Assembly (NCBI RefSeq): GCF_007004765.1
Contig: NZ_VIKR01000006.1
Span: 1-64,000 of the forward strand
DNA length: 64,000 nt
Source of the DNA: Aliikangiella marina
Lineage (GTDB): Bacteria; Pseudomonadota; Gammaproteobacteria; Enterobacterales; Kangiellaceae
Direction: 5' to 3'
Shown: positions 15,471 through 23,805 of the stretch, piece after piece
Numbering within the stretch: position 1 is the stretch's first letter
Layout of the letters: each line of letters opens with the position of its first letter
Program-made: the position numbers and the translations under genes
The notes under the pieces: model-generated
Told to the model about the DNA's origin: nothing
Databases searched by the model: none
Seen by the model: the letters and a program-made list of their open reading frames with translations, nothing else

Positions 15471-16256
15471 TTATTGGCAACAAGCCAGTTGAAAAGCAAT
15501 TGGTCTTTGAATGGGGGTTTTACGATGTTGTTCATTAAAAACCATAAAGTGAATATTGCTGCGATGTCGGCCGCAACTAAAATCGGGAAAAATTTTTGAC
15601 TGGGCATCAAGTTTAAGTCTAAGCAACTGTAATGGTGTCTCAGTCGTTTCAATCATAAAAGAACCCAGCGGTGCAGATTCATTGGTCCAGTGACCAGACT
15701 CTCGGATTATTCTTAGAATAACGTCAATACTGGTCTTGACGCCTTTTATTTCCTCTAACCAGGAATTAAATTGAGTGACCCTCTCTTCTAGTGGAGCATT
15801 GAGAAATAAAAATAAATCAGGACAATCAAATGAACAGGCACCCCCTGGAATACTAGAACGATATTTGACCGCTTCAATAAATGGGTCCTTGCGAATTTTA
15901 TCGCCAAATTTACCTTCATAGTTAAGAACCCATGCGTGAAGCTGCTTAATCTGTTTGAGGAAGTTTTCCAACTTACTTAAATCCACATCAGGGCTTTTGC
16001 TTAAAATTGAAAACTGATCTTGGAGTCGTGCGAGCTCTTTGATAAGTTCTGAGCGAGTATCACCACGCTCTAAGATTTCTAGAATTTCAAAGAAGATTTT
16101 AAGCGCATGCAAATGGCTTTCGCCATTTGAGGCTTTAACATTGCGAGAATAATGCTTAAAAAGCGTTTCCAACCTTAAAAAGCCGCGAACGTTTTCTTTT
16201 AAGGGATATTCATATAGGAGAAATTCAGATTTGCTTGTCAGATTATTGTCCGTCAC
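15471..16256 (-). CDS. zapD: Cell division protein ZapD
   Basis: ZapD binds the FtsZ C terminus and bundles FtsZ filaments at the Z ring. The 261-aa product follows the family from the N terminus (YEYPLKENVRGFLRLETLF, a helical domain) to the C-terminal beta domain (SIPGGACSFDCPDLFLFL, GSFMIETTETPLQLLRLKL, FPDFSCGRHRSNIHFMVF). E. coli ZapD is ~247 aa. It lies directly after coaE (12 bp), the usual coaE-zapD order in gammaproteobacteria, and probably shares the pilin-biogenesis transcript. Confidence 0.95.
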   Translation of the reverse strand: MTDNNLTSKSEFLLYEYPLKENVRGFLRLETLFKHYSRNVKASNGESHLHALKIFFEILEILERGDTRSELIKELARLQDQFSILSKSPDVDLSKLENFLKQIKQLHAWVLNYEGKFGDKIRKDPFIEAVKYRSSIPGGACSFDCPDLFLFLNAPLEERVTQFNSWLEEIKGVKTSIDVILRIIRESGHWTNESAPLGSFMIETTETPLQLLRLKLDAQSKIFPDFSCGRHRSNIHFMVFNEQHRKTPIQRPIAFQLACCQ

Positions 16257-16268
16257 TGGCGCTCCATG

Positions 16269-16883
16269 CTAGCTCTTGGCCAAACCTAAGTAATGATTAT
16301 GAAGCAGCTTTACTTGAGATTCAAGATGGCTTAAGTCGAGGTTATTATCGATAACATCGTCAGCTAATTTCAATTTTTGCTCGCGAGTCGATTGGCTATT
16401 AATGATTCTCAAAGCATGTGCTCGGTCAACTTTGTCTCTGCTTATGATTCGACTGATTTGGGTCGCTTCGCTCACATCAACAACTAAAACTCTGTCGATA
16501 ACTTGTTTCAGATGAAGAGGAATTGTACCGTCTTCTTTGATCAGCAATGGAATATCGAGAATCACATAAGGCGAGCGCGCTTGAGAAAGCTGTTTTTTTA
16601 TTTCAGCTGCTACTTTGGGATGCGTAAAATCATTTAGCCATTTCAGTGCTTCAGGAGAGCTAAACACAATACTTCCGAGCGCTTTTCGGTCGAGTTCACC
16701 AGTTGCAATGAATATCGAGTCTCCAAACCGTTCTCTGAGGTCTTTGAGAAGCGGTGAGTCTGCTTTGAACAAATCTCTAGCGATTTTGTCAGCATCTATG
16801 ATGGTTATTTGGCGTGATGCAAACAGACCACTGACAGTGGATTTGCCAGAAGCGATTCCTCCTGTTAACCCTATTTTAAGCAA
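16269..16883 (-). CDS. coaE: Dephospho-CoA kinase
   Basis: Phosphorylates the 3'-OH of dephospho-CoA, the last step of coenzyme A synthesis. P-loop GGIASGKS is at residues ~8-15 of MLKIGLTGG..., followed by DADKIARDLF, a LID-like region and RDKVDRAHALRIINSQ. The open frame extends further upstream, but this would overlap pilD. I prefer the TTG at 16883, two bases after the pilD stop, giving 204 aa against ~206 in E. coli. AGGA lies 11 bp before it. The TTG start and tight spacing suggest coupling to pilD. Confidence 0.93.
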   Translation of the reverse strand: MLKIGLTGGIASGKSTVSGLFASRQITIIDADKIARDLFKADSPLLKDLRERFGDSIFIATGELDRKALGSIVFSSPEALKWLNDFTHPKVAAEIKKQLSQARSPYVILDIPLLIKEDGTIPLHLKQVIDRVLVVDVSEATQISRIISRDKVDRAHALRIINSQSTREQKLKLADDVIDNNLDLSHLESQVKLLHNHYLGLAKS

Positions 16884-16885
16884 GG

Positions 16886-17791
16886 TTACTTCAATCCTGC
16901 GAGAGAAAGGTAGTTTTGTAGAATGACATCGCCCCACAAAAAGGTAATCCATCCCGCTGCCGCTAGATAGGGGCCGAAAGGAATTTTAGTTTGTGAGTCT
17001 TTATGTTGAAAAGCAATCATTGCTCCGCCAATTATTGCTCCAACACCTGCCGATAAAATAATGACTACGCCAAGCTGTTGCCAGCCTACCAAAGCGCCAA
17101 TCGCAGCGAGCAGTTTAAAATCGCCGTAACCCATTCCTTCTTTGCCGGTTAGTAGTTTAAATAACCAGTAAATACTCCATAGACATAGGTATCCAGCGGC
17201 CGCACCGATGAGTGCGTCAGTTAGAGGTATATAGACTTCAAATATTGCGATAACCAGTGCTAGCCACAATAACGGTAAGGTCATGGTATCTGGCAGTATC
17301 TGATGGTCTATATCGATAAAGCTCATTGAAATAAAGTAGGCGGTTACCAATAGGGCGACTAAAAGAGGGTAGCCGAAGCCAAAATGATAAGCACACAAGC
17401 CGAATGTTAATCCCGTGATAACTTCAATTACAGGATATCGAATTGAAATCGGTGTTTTACAGTTTCGACATTTTCCTTTCAAGAACAAATAACTAATAAT
17501 TGGAATATTTTCAATTGCGGTAATTTTATGACCGCATTTAGGGCATGCAGATCGCGGAACAACAAGATTAAACTTTTCCGGTTGTTTATCGATTGGCTCT
17601 TTGGGCGGAATAAGAGAAAAACCCCTTTCTTGGAGAACGTCCTTCGCCATCGATTCCCATTCCCGAAATAGCATAATTGGGTAGCGAAAAATCACGACGT
17701 TTAAGAAACTTCCCAGCAGCAAACCAAATACAATACAGGTTCCGGTCAATACCACTGGAAAGGCCTGAAAAACGGCAACAATATCATTCAT
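16886..17791 (-). CDS. pilD: Type IV prepilin peptidase/N-methylase PilD
   Basis: An inner-membrane aspartic protease that removes the leader of type IV prepilins and methylates the new N terminus. The 301-aa protein has the N-terminal segment GSFLNVVIFRYP, the four-cysteine motif CPKCGH..CRNCKTPISIRYP, and about seven membrane helices. The two catalytic aspartates are in FIDIDHQILPD and GMGYGDFKLLAAIGA. It serves PilA and minor pilins encoded nearby. Placed between pilC and coaE, in the standard pilABCD order. Confidence 0.96.
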   Translation of the reverse strand: MNDIVAVFQAFPVVLTGTCIVFGLLLGSFLNVVIFRYPIMLFREWESMAKDVLQERGFSLIPPKEPIDKQPEKFNLVVPRSACPKCGHKITAIENIPIISYLFLKGKCRNCKTPISIRYPVIEVITGLTFGLCAYHFGFGYPLLVALLVTAYFISMSFIDIDHQILPDTMTLPLLWLALVIAIFEVYIPLTDALIGAAAGYLCLWSIYWLFKLLTGKEGMGYGDFKLLAAIGALVGWQQLGVVIILSAGVGAIIGGAMIAFQHKDSQTKIPFGPYLAAAGWITFLWGDVILQNYLSLAGLK

Positions 17792-17812
17792 AAATTGGAA
17801 TTATTATTAATT

Positions 17813-19087
17813 TTATACCACTTGACCTAGTTGGAAAATTGGTAAATACATCGCAACAATTAATCCACCAACAAGGACGCCCAGAACGGCCATGATCATT
17901 GGTTCCATTAGTGCACTGAGCCCGTCTACAGCATCGTCGACTTCTTGCTCGTAAATATCAGCGATTTTTGTCAGCATAGCATCAATAGAGCCTGACTCTT
18001 CACCAATGGCTACCATTTGTACTACCATATTTGGGAAAATCCCGGTTGATTGCATCGCGAGGTTCATTTGCATACCGGTTGTAACATCATCTCTGATTTT
18101 AAAAATTGCGTCTCGATACAATGCGTTCCCAGAGGCCCCTGCGGCAGAATCTAATGCCTCTACCAGTGGTACACCAGCAGCGAAGGTCGTTGATAAGGTT
18201 CTTGCAAAACGAGCGACGGCGGCTTTATGTAAAATTATGCCAATAACTGGGAATTTGAGTAACGCTTTATCTTGACCGTCTCTAAGGCCTTTAGAAGCTT
18301 GGTAGGCTTTTTTGTAGGCGAAAATCGCGGCAATAATCCCGATTAAGAACATCCACCATTTAGCCTGCATAAACTCGGAAATTCCGATAACAAATAACGT
18401 AAATGCTGGTAAGTCCGCACCAAACCCGGCAAAAATGTCTTGAAATTGAGGAACAACTTTAACGAGTAGTATCGAAGTTACGATGACGGCGATTACGATA
18501 ACGGCAATAGGGTAGGTTAATGCTTTTTTGATTTTCGATTTTAAGGCTTCGGTTTTCTCTTTGTATGTTGCAATTCTGTCTAACATGCCTTCGAGGGCAC
18601 CGGATTGCTCGCCCGCGTCTACTAAGTCGCAGAACAAATCATCAAAATATTTGGGCTGTTTTCTAAGAGAGTCAGCCATCGTATTACCAGCCTCGATGTC
18701 AGCCTTAATACCCAAGAGTAAGTCCTGTACGGAAGGTTTTTCGTGACCACGACCAATTATGTCGAAAGATTGAACCAGGGGTACACCGGCTTTCATCATG
18801 GTGGCGATCTGTCGGGAGAACATCGCGATATCTTTAGAATCGATTGGTTTCCCTTTGCTTCCACCAAATAGTGGCTGAGACTGTTTGTTGACTTTTATAG
18901 GACTGATGCCTTGTTTGCGCAACTGCGCTTTAACAATGGCTGGCGTCTCGGCAAGCATTTCGCCTTTAACTTTTTGCCCTTTTTTATCGGCACCTTCCCA
19001 AGAGTAACTAAACTGCTTGGGGGCTTTCGCGGCTTTTCCCCGCTTGCGGCCCGTTGCTCGATCTTTTTTTAAAGCTTCTACTGCCAT
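17813..19087 (-). CDS. pilC: Type IV pilus inner-membrane platform PilC
   Basis: The platform protein that couples the PilB/PilT motors to pilin polymerisation. The 424-aa product has two T2SF-type cytoplasmic domains (IAMFSRQIATMMKAGVPLVQ and VARFARTLSTTFAAGVPLVE), each followed by a membrane helix (~195-215; C-terminal ~400-418), with another hydrophobic region near 245-262. The basic Lys/Arg-rich N terminus (~1-40) is a little extended. Start ATG at 19087. Upstream is pilB (34-bp gap). Confidence 0.96.
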   Translation of the reverse strand: MAVEALKKDRATGRKRGKAAKAPKQFSYSWEGADKKGQKVKGEMLAETPAIVKAQLRKQGISPIKVNKQSQPLFGGSKGKPIDSKDIAMFSRQIATMMKAGVPLVQSFDIIGRGHEKPSVQDLLLGIKADIEAGNTMADSLRKQPKYFDDLFCDLVDAGEQSGALEGMLDRIATYKEKTEALKSKIKKALTYPIAVIVIAVIVTSILLVKVVPQFQDIFAGFGADLPAFTLFVIGISEFMQAKWWMFLIGIIAAIFAYKKAYQASKGLRDGQDKALLKFPVIGIILHKAAVARFARTLSTTFAAGVPLVEALDSAAGASGNALYRDAIFKIRDDVTTGMQMNLAMQSTGIFPNMVVQMVAIGEESGSIDAMLTKIADIYEQEVDDAVDGLSALMEPMIMAVLGVLVGGLIVAMYLPIFQLGQVV

Positions 19088-19121
19088 AACTAAATCCTTT
19101 CCAACTTTTGCCTTTTAGCTA

Positions 19122-20834
19122 TTAGTGTTGTGTGACACGACTGACTTCTTCGAGGGACGTTACTCCTTGCATAACTTTTAATAGGGCTGACCGGTGAAGG
19201 TCATTTACACCTTCTTTCTTGGCCTGATCACCAATATCGATGGCATTTCCGCCTTCCATAATAATGCGACCCATTTCCTCAGAAATTTTCATTACCTGGT
19301 ATACACCAACTCGGCCTTTATACCCATTAGTACAGCTGTCACAACCAACTGGTTCGAAAACCTCAAATGTACCAAGTTCTTCCTTTTTAAAACCTGCTTC
19401 AATTAACACTTCTTCAGGTAAGTTGACAGGTTCTTTGCATTTTTCACATAATCGCCTTGCAAGACGCTGTGCAATGACCAAATTAACGCTAGTGGCGATG
19501 TTAAACGGAGCAACGCCCATATTGACCATACGTGTTAATGTTTCTGGTGCGCTGTTTGTGTGAAGTGTTGATAATACTAAGTGACCTGTTTGCGCCGCCT
19601 TTATCGCGATTTCCGCTGTTTCAAGGTCACGAATCTCGCCCACGAGAACGATATCAGGATCTTGACGAAGGAATGCTCTCAATGCTGACGCGAAAGTTAA
19701 GCCCGCTTTAGGGTTAACATTGACCTGGTTAACACCGGCTAAATTAATCTCTACGGGATCCTCTGCGGTAGAAATATTCCGTTCAGGCGTGTTGATGATA
19801 TTAACCCCGGTATAAAGCGATACGGTTTTACCACTACCTGTTGGTCCTGTCACTAACACCATGCCTTGCGGTTTATGGATAGCCTCCATAAACAGATCTT
19901 TTTGCTCTGGTTCATAACCTAAAACGTCGATCCCAAGTTGGGCACTAGTGGGATCTAATATACGCATTACAATTTTTTCGCCGAAAAGAGTCGGTAGCGT
20001 ACTAACACGAAAGTCGATAGCTTTGTTTTTGGATAACTTAAGTTTGATACGTCCATCTTGAGGTTGCCTTTTTTCGGAAATATCGAGTTTTGACATAACC
20101 TTCAGTCTCGCTGCAATCCGAGTTGACAGCGACGTTGGGGGAGCGGCAACCTCTGATAGAATTCCGTCGATTCTAAATCTTACTCGATAATTCTTCTCAT
20201 AAGGCTCAAAATGTAAGTCCGAGGCGCCTTTTTTTATTGCATCAAGCAGTATTTTATTCACAAAACGAACAATCGGCGCATCATCTGCACCTGTTTCTCC
20301 GTCATCTTCTTCGGCATCATCATCAATGGTTTCGAGATCTAAATCATCAAACCCATCTTCGAGATCGCCCAATTCCTCGCTTTCTTTTTCTTCTATAATC
20401 GCGTCGATAAATCTAGTCAGCTTGGATTCTTCTACGATGATCGCTTCTGTTGTCAAGCCCGAATTAAACTTAAACTCGTCTAGGGCAGTCAGGTTAGTTG
20501 GATCTGAAACAGCGACGTAAAGACGCTTTCCTCTCTTGAACAGTGGAATGGCGTGATGTTTCGAAATAAGTTTTTCATTGATTAAGGCTGAAGCGAGTTG
20601 CTCTTTATCCATCGAGTCTAAATCGAATAAAGGCACCCCAAATTCAGAGGAGGCTGCTTTTGCGACTGAAAGTGAATCGACGATATTTTGGCCAACCACG
20701 TAGGCGACAAAATTTTGTTTAGCACTTTGCGCTTGACTAACTGCGTCTAAAGCGTCTGCTTCATTCATTAATCCGTCTTGAATTAACCTGCGAGCTAATC
20801 CACTTAAAACGATATTAGATTGCGGAGCCGACAT
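19122..20834 (-). CDS. pilB: Type IV pilus assembly ATPase PilB
   Basis: The hexameric ATPase that powers pilus extension. The N1 domain (~1-140) carries the MshEN fold, which in many relatives binds c-di-GMP. Then comes an unusually acidic linker (~148-185, almost all E and D). The ATPase core has Walker A GPTGSGKT (330-337), the Asp box, Walker B DPDIVLVGEIRD and the His box TGHLVLSTLHTN. The zinc tetracysteine is CEKCKEP..CDSC. Length 570 aa is normal. The acidic linker may explain a slightly longer N-terminal region. Confidence 0.96.
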   Translation of the reverse strand: MSAPQSNIVLSGLARRLIQDGLMNEADALDAVSQAQSAKQNFVAYVVGQNIVDSLSVAKAASSEFGVPLFDLDSMDKEQLASALINEKLISKHHAIPLFKRGKRLYVAVSDPTNLTALDEFKFNSGLTTEAIIVEESKLTRFIDAIIEEKESEELGDLEDGFDDLDLETIDDDAEEDDGETGADDAPIVRFVNKILLDAIKKGASDLHFEPYEKNYRVRFRIDGILSEVAAPPTSLSTRIAARLKVMSKLDISEKRQPQDGRIKLKLSKNKAIDFRVSTLPTLFGEKIVMRILDPTSAQLGIDVLGYEPEQKDLFMEAIHKPQGMVLVTGPTGSGKTVSLYTGVNIINTPERNISTAEDPVEINLAGVNQVNVNPKAGLTFASALRAFLRQDPDIVLVGEIRDLETAEIAIKAAQTGHLVLSTLHTNSAPETLTRMVNMGVAPFNIATSVNLVIAQRLARRLCEKCKEPVNLPEEVLIEAGFKKEELGTFEVFEPVGCDSCTNGYKGRVGVYQVMKISEEMGRIIMEGGNAIDIGDQAKKEGVNDLHRSALLKVMQGVTSLEEVSRVTQH

Positions 20835-21042
20835 AAAATGTATCTAACGTTTTATAGGTTGAAATTTATTGTATTGAGTATAATTGGAAAACGAAGAAAA
20901 GCCAATTTTGTTTTTTAAAAACAATAGGATATCTGGTAAATTTGAGAAGTCACTTGCAATCACTCAAATAACTACACGTTGCAGAACGATTAGATTAATG
21001 GTTAGGAACCCGGTAATTGATTGTTAAATTATAAAAAAGCAC

Positions 21043-21073
21043 AAAAAAGCCGAGCTAAGCTCGGCTTTTTTTT
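21043..21073 (-). terminator. pilA terminator
   Basis: GCCGAGCT/AGCTCGGC hairpin with long A and T runs, 17-47 bp after the pilA stop. It separates the abundant pilA message from pilBCD. Confidence 0.92.
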
Positions 21074-21089
21074 ATATCGCATATTAACA

Positions 21090-21533
21090 CTAGTTACGGC
21101 AGTTCGCAGGAACATACTTGTAACGAGTAGTATCACCACCGATAGCACACTGCCAAGAAACAGAACCTGTGTTAACGGTTGGCGTTAAAGTGATTGATTG
21201 GTTGTCCATTGAAGGGTTACCACCGAGAGTAGCGTTGTACAATACAGTGATTACACCGCCAGCGCCAACAGTAACAGAAGTGACAGAAGCACCGCTGATG
21301 TTAGCTGGAGCTTCAAGACCAGCACCTGCGTTGTCAGTTGGAAGAGAGCCTGTAGAAGCATTAGTTTCAGTAACAGCTACTTTTGCGCCAGCCGCTAGTG
21401 ATAGACCTTCAGTTACTTTGGAACGAATTGTGTAGTCTTGGTAAGCTGGAAGTGCGATTGCTGCCAAAATACCGATGATTGCAACAACAATCATTAATTC
21501 AATCAAAGTAAAACCAGATTGTACTTTCTTCAT
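21090..21533 (-). CDS. pilA: Type IV major pilin PilA
   Basis: The structural subunit of the type IV pilus. The short leader MKKVQSG is followed by the cleavage site [21 protein letters not shown], with F1 to be methylated and the conserved E5. The globular domain (~55-147) closes with a disulfide loop between C129 (WQCAIGG) and C145 (ANCRN). 147 aa before processing. AGAGG is 9 bp upstream. Transcription probably starts at a sigma-54 promoter ~110 bp upstream and stops at the strong hairpin downstream, as in Pseudomonas pilA. Confidence 0.96.
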   Translation of the reverse strand: MKKVQSGFTLIELMIVVAIIGILAAIALPAYQDYTIRSKVTEGLSLAAGAKVAVTETNASTGSLPTDNAGAGLEAPANISGASVTSVTVGAGGVITVLYNATLGGNPSMDNQSITLTPTVNTGSVSWQCAIGGDTTRYKYVPANCRN

Positions 21534-21638
21534 TTGAAATACCTCTATATAAGTTAGGAGTAGTTATAAATTTTCGCTTCTCTAGATAAAGTAGTCAGTT
21601 TACTAGAAAACGCAAGAAATCATTCTTGATGAGGTATC

Positions 21639-21655
21639 TGCAATAGCGGTGCCAA
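21639..21655 (-). promoter_or_regulatory. Sigma-54 promoter of pilA
   Basis: On the minus strand TTGGCACCGCTATTGCA matches the RpoN consensus (TGGCAC-N5-TTGCA) exactly in the GG and GC elements. It is 106 bp upstream of the pilA start. It predicts control by a PilS/PilR-type two-component system encoded elsewhere. Confidence 0.88.
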
Positions 21656-21926
21656 CTTTATACATTCAGTGAGATAAAGACGTTGAGTCAAGCCTAATGG
21701 TATTGAGTTTTAAGTCACTTTACCTATACTAAACAACAAGTTAGCTGTTTCTTGTCGGCAGGAATTTGTTTAAGTTTTTTCTCAAATAATGTATCGATTT
21801 GTGCTCTGGTCGTCATCGACGGCTTTAACGTTAGGTAAAACTGACAATTTACGTCACCATTGAGCGTAATCTTTGACACAAATTGTTACTTGGTGACAAA
21901 AGTTGTAACTGTATACCGATTTTTGC

Positions 21927-22799
21927 TCAGTCGATGTTAATTCTGAGCGACAAGTCTAGTGCTTGGATATGTTTCGTCAATGCTCCGACTGAAATAAAAT
22001 CGACGCCCGTTTCAGCGATAGTCCTAATGTTATCAAGCGATAAATTACCAGAGGCTTCTAACTTTGAGCGGCTAGGATGGTCGTTTCTTATTGCTACTGC
22101 TTCTCTTAGCGCATTTAAATCGAAATTATCCAGCATGATAACTTGTGCTTTGCCGTCGAGCGCTTGTTTAAGTTCGTCGAGGTTCTCAACTTCAATCTCT
22201 AAAAGCTTATCCGGTGCTTGTTTAATCGCGGTAGCGAGTGCTTGCTTGATTCCACCGCAGGCCATAATGTGATTTTCTTTGATTAAAAAGGCATCGAATA
22301 GACCAATCCGATGGTTTTCACCACCACCACATCTTACCGCATATTTCTGACCAAAACGCATCCCTGGCAGCGTTTTGCGAGTATCAAGTAATTTACAGTT
22401 AGTAGTTGCGATTTGTGCCGAGTACTGTTGGGTCACGGTTGCGGTCGCAGACAAAGTCTGCAGAAAATTCATTGCGCTTCTTTCTCCAGTGAGGATAGCG
22501 CGAGCGTTACCGTTTAGAGTGCAAAGCGTGGACCCTGCTTTAAACGCTTGTCCATCTTCAAACGCCCACTTGACTTCGATGTCGTTATCGAGAACTTCAA
22601 AGACCTTGTTAAACCAAGCTTTGCCACATAAAACACCATCATCTCGACTAATTAGTGTTGCGTGGGCCCGGTTTTTCTCGGGTATTAAGCTAGCGGTCAA
22701 ATCAATGCCATGTTTACCGCCTAAGTCTTCATGAATTGCATTAATACAGCTTTGGTTTATTTCTCGGTCTAAATAGGCTTGATAGGGTAGATTGTTCAA
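21927..22799 (-). CDS. nadC: Nicotinate-nucleotide pyrophosphorylase (quinolinate PRTase)
   Basis: Converts quinolinate and PRPP to nicotinate mononucleotide in de novo NAD synthesis. The 290-aa protein has EDLGGKHGIDLTASLIP near the N terminus, GERSAMNFLQTLSATATVT, LDTRKTLPGMR, KYAVRCGGGENHRIGL and the C-terminal barrel end IMLDNFDLNALREAV, LEASGNLSLDNI, GVDFISVGALTKH. All substrate-binding Arg/Lys/His blocks are intact. It neighbours pilA, the normal gammaproteobacterial context. Confidence 0.96.
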   Translation of the reverse strand: MNNLPYQAYLDREINQSCINAIHEDLGGKHGIDLTASLIPEKNRAHATLISRDDGVLCGKAWFNKVFEVLDNDIEVKWAFEDGQAFKAGSTLCTLNGNARAILTGERSAMNFLQTLSATATVTQQYSAQIATTNCKLLDTRKTLPGMRFGQKYAVRCGGGENHRIGLFDAFLIKENHIMACGGIKQALATAIKQAPDKLLEIEVENLDELKQALDGKAQVIMLDNFDLNALREAVAIRNDHPSRSKLEASGNLSLDNIRTIAETGVDFISVGALTKHIQALDLSLRINID

Positions 22800-22848
22800 G
22801 TGATATCGTCATACTGATTGAAAGAGGCGCCCATTTTAGCAGTTAAAA

Positions 22849-23454
22849 TTATTGCTTCAAGATTAGCTGGTTACCTTTTTGGCTGAACTCTAAGTGTTTA
22901 AGCACACTCATTCCGAGCAAAATTTCATTGCCTTCCATATTCGGAACAATCGAGGCCTTAACATTATTCATTCGTATATTTCCGATTGCCAAGCTGTCCA
23001 ATTCGGTCGAATAGGCGCGGGTGGTTCCATTTGCTGTTTGTACGAGCTTTGAACGTCCAGAGATTAACCCGAGTTGTTTTTGCATAGCGCCAGGTACCGC
23101 AACTTCGGTTGCTCCCGTATCCACCAAGAATGTCACTTCCTGGTTATTAATTTTTCCGTTGAAGATATAATGTCCCCAACGATTTCTGGTTAAAGAGACG
23201 GTTGAATTTCCGTCTTGGTAGCTATTCGAGATATCTTGATTTGGATTGTATTGCGCTTCTTCCCAATCTGCGAAAATCCAAGTCAATAAGCCGAGCCCCA
23301 GCACCCAGGCAATAATAATCATCTTAGTGCCAATAGTATCGGTGCCAGGAGGCTCAGACTCAGGAGGCTCAGACTCAGGAGGCCTTTCCTCAGGTAATTG
23401 ATCGTTTTGCATATCGGTTGTGATATTAGTCTTTGATAACTTAGTTATTACCAT
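22849..23454 (-). CDS. Membrane-anchored retropepsin-like aspartic protease
   Basis: A 201-aa clan AA protein. One membrane helix (~45-62, MIIIAWVLGLGLLTWIFADW) is followed by a periplasmic retropepsin domain with active-site VDTGATEVAVP (D112-T-G) and the second half LLGMSVLKHLEF. One DTG per chain means it must dimerise. The N terminus is a Pro/Glu-rich linker made by a 15-bp DNA repeat (2.5 copies at 23347-23383), giving PPESEPPESEPP. An internal start at M15 is possible. Bacterial relatives are uncharacterised proteases. The 350 bp upstream, shared with the divergent DUF1631 gene, show no other feature. Confidence 0.82.
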   Translation of the reverse strand: MVITKLSKTNITTDMQNDQLPEERPPESEPPESEPPGTDTIGTKMIIIAWVLGLGLLTWIFADWEEAQYNPNQDISNSYQDGNSTVSLTRNRWGHYIFNGKINNQEVTFLVDTGATEVAVPGAMQKQLGLISGRSKLVQTANGTTRAYSTELDSLAIGNIRMNNVKASIVPNMEGNEILLGMSVLKHLEFSQKGNQLILKQ

Positions 23455-23805
23455 AACTCTTAATTTTATGACAAGTGAATGTTGGTATTAGTTTTTGAGA
23501 TACATATATTTTTATTATTATCTCGATTTTGAAATTGAGAATAGATAATTTATTTGGTTTCATTGCGTCGATAAATCCTTGATTTGCGCATATACTTAGT
23601 AAGATTTAATTCGCTTTTGAGATACTTGATGACCCCGCATGAAATCAGGTCAAGCGAATTCGTTTTTATTGCGTACTGGTTCACGAATTAGGTGCGACGT
23701 CATATTACCACCGGCAATATTGCACTATATTGAAAGTCCCAGTAGTCAGTTTTGAGTCATCGTGTGCTCAAATCTTATCTTTTGTGATTCAAAGAGGTAA
23801 GCGTT

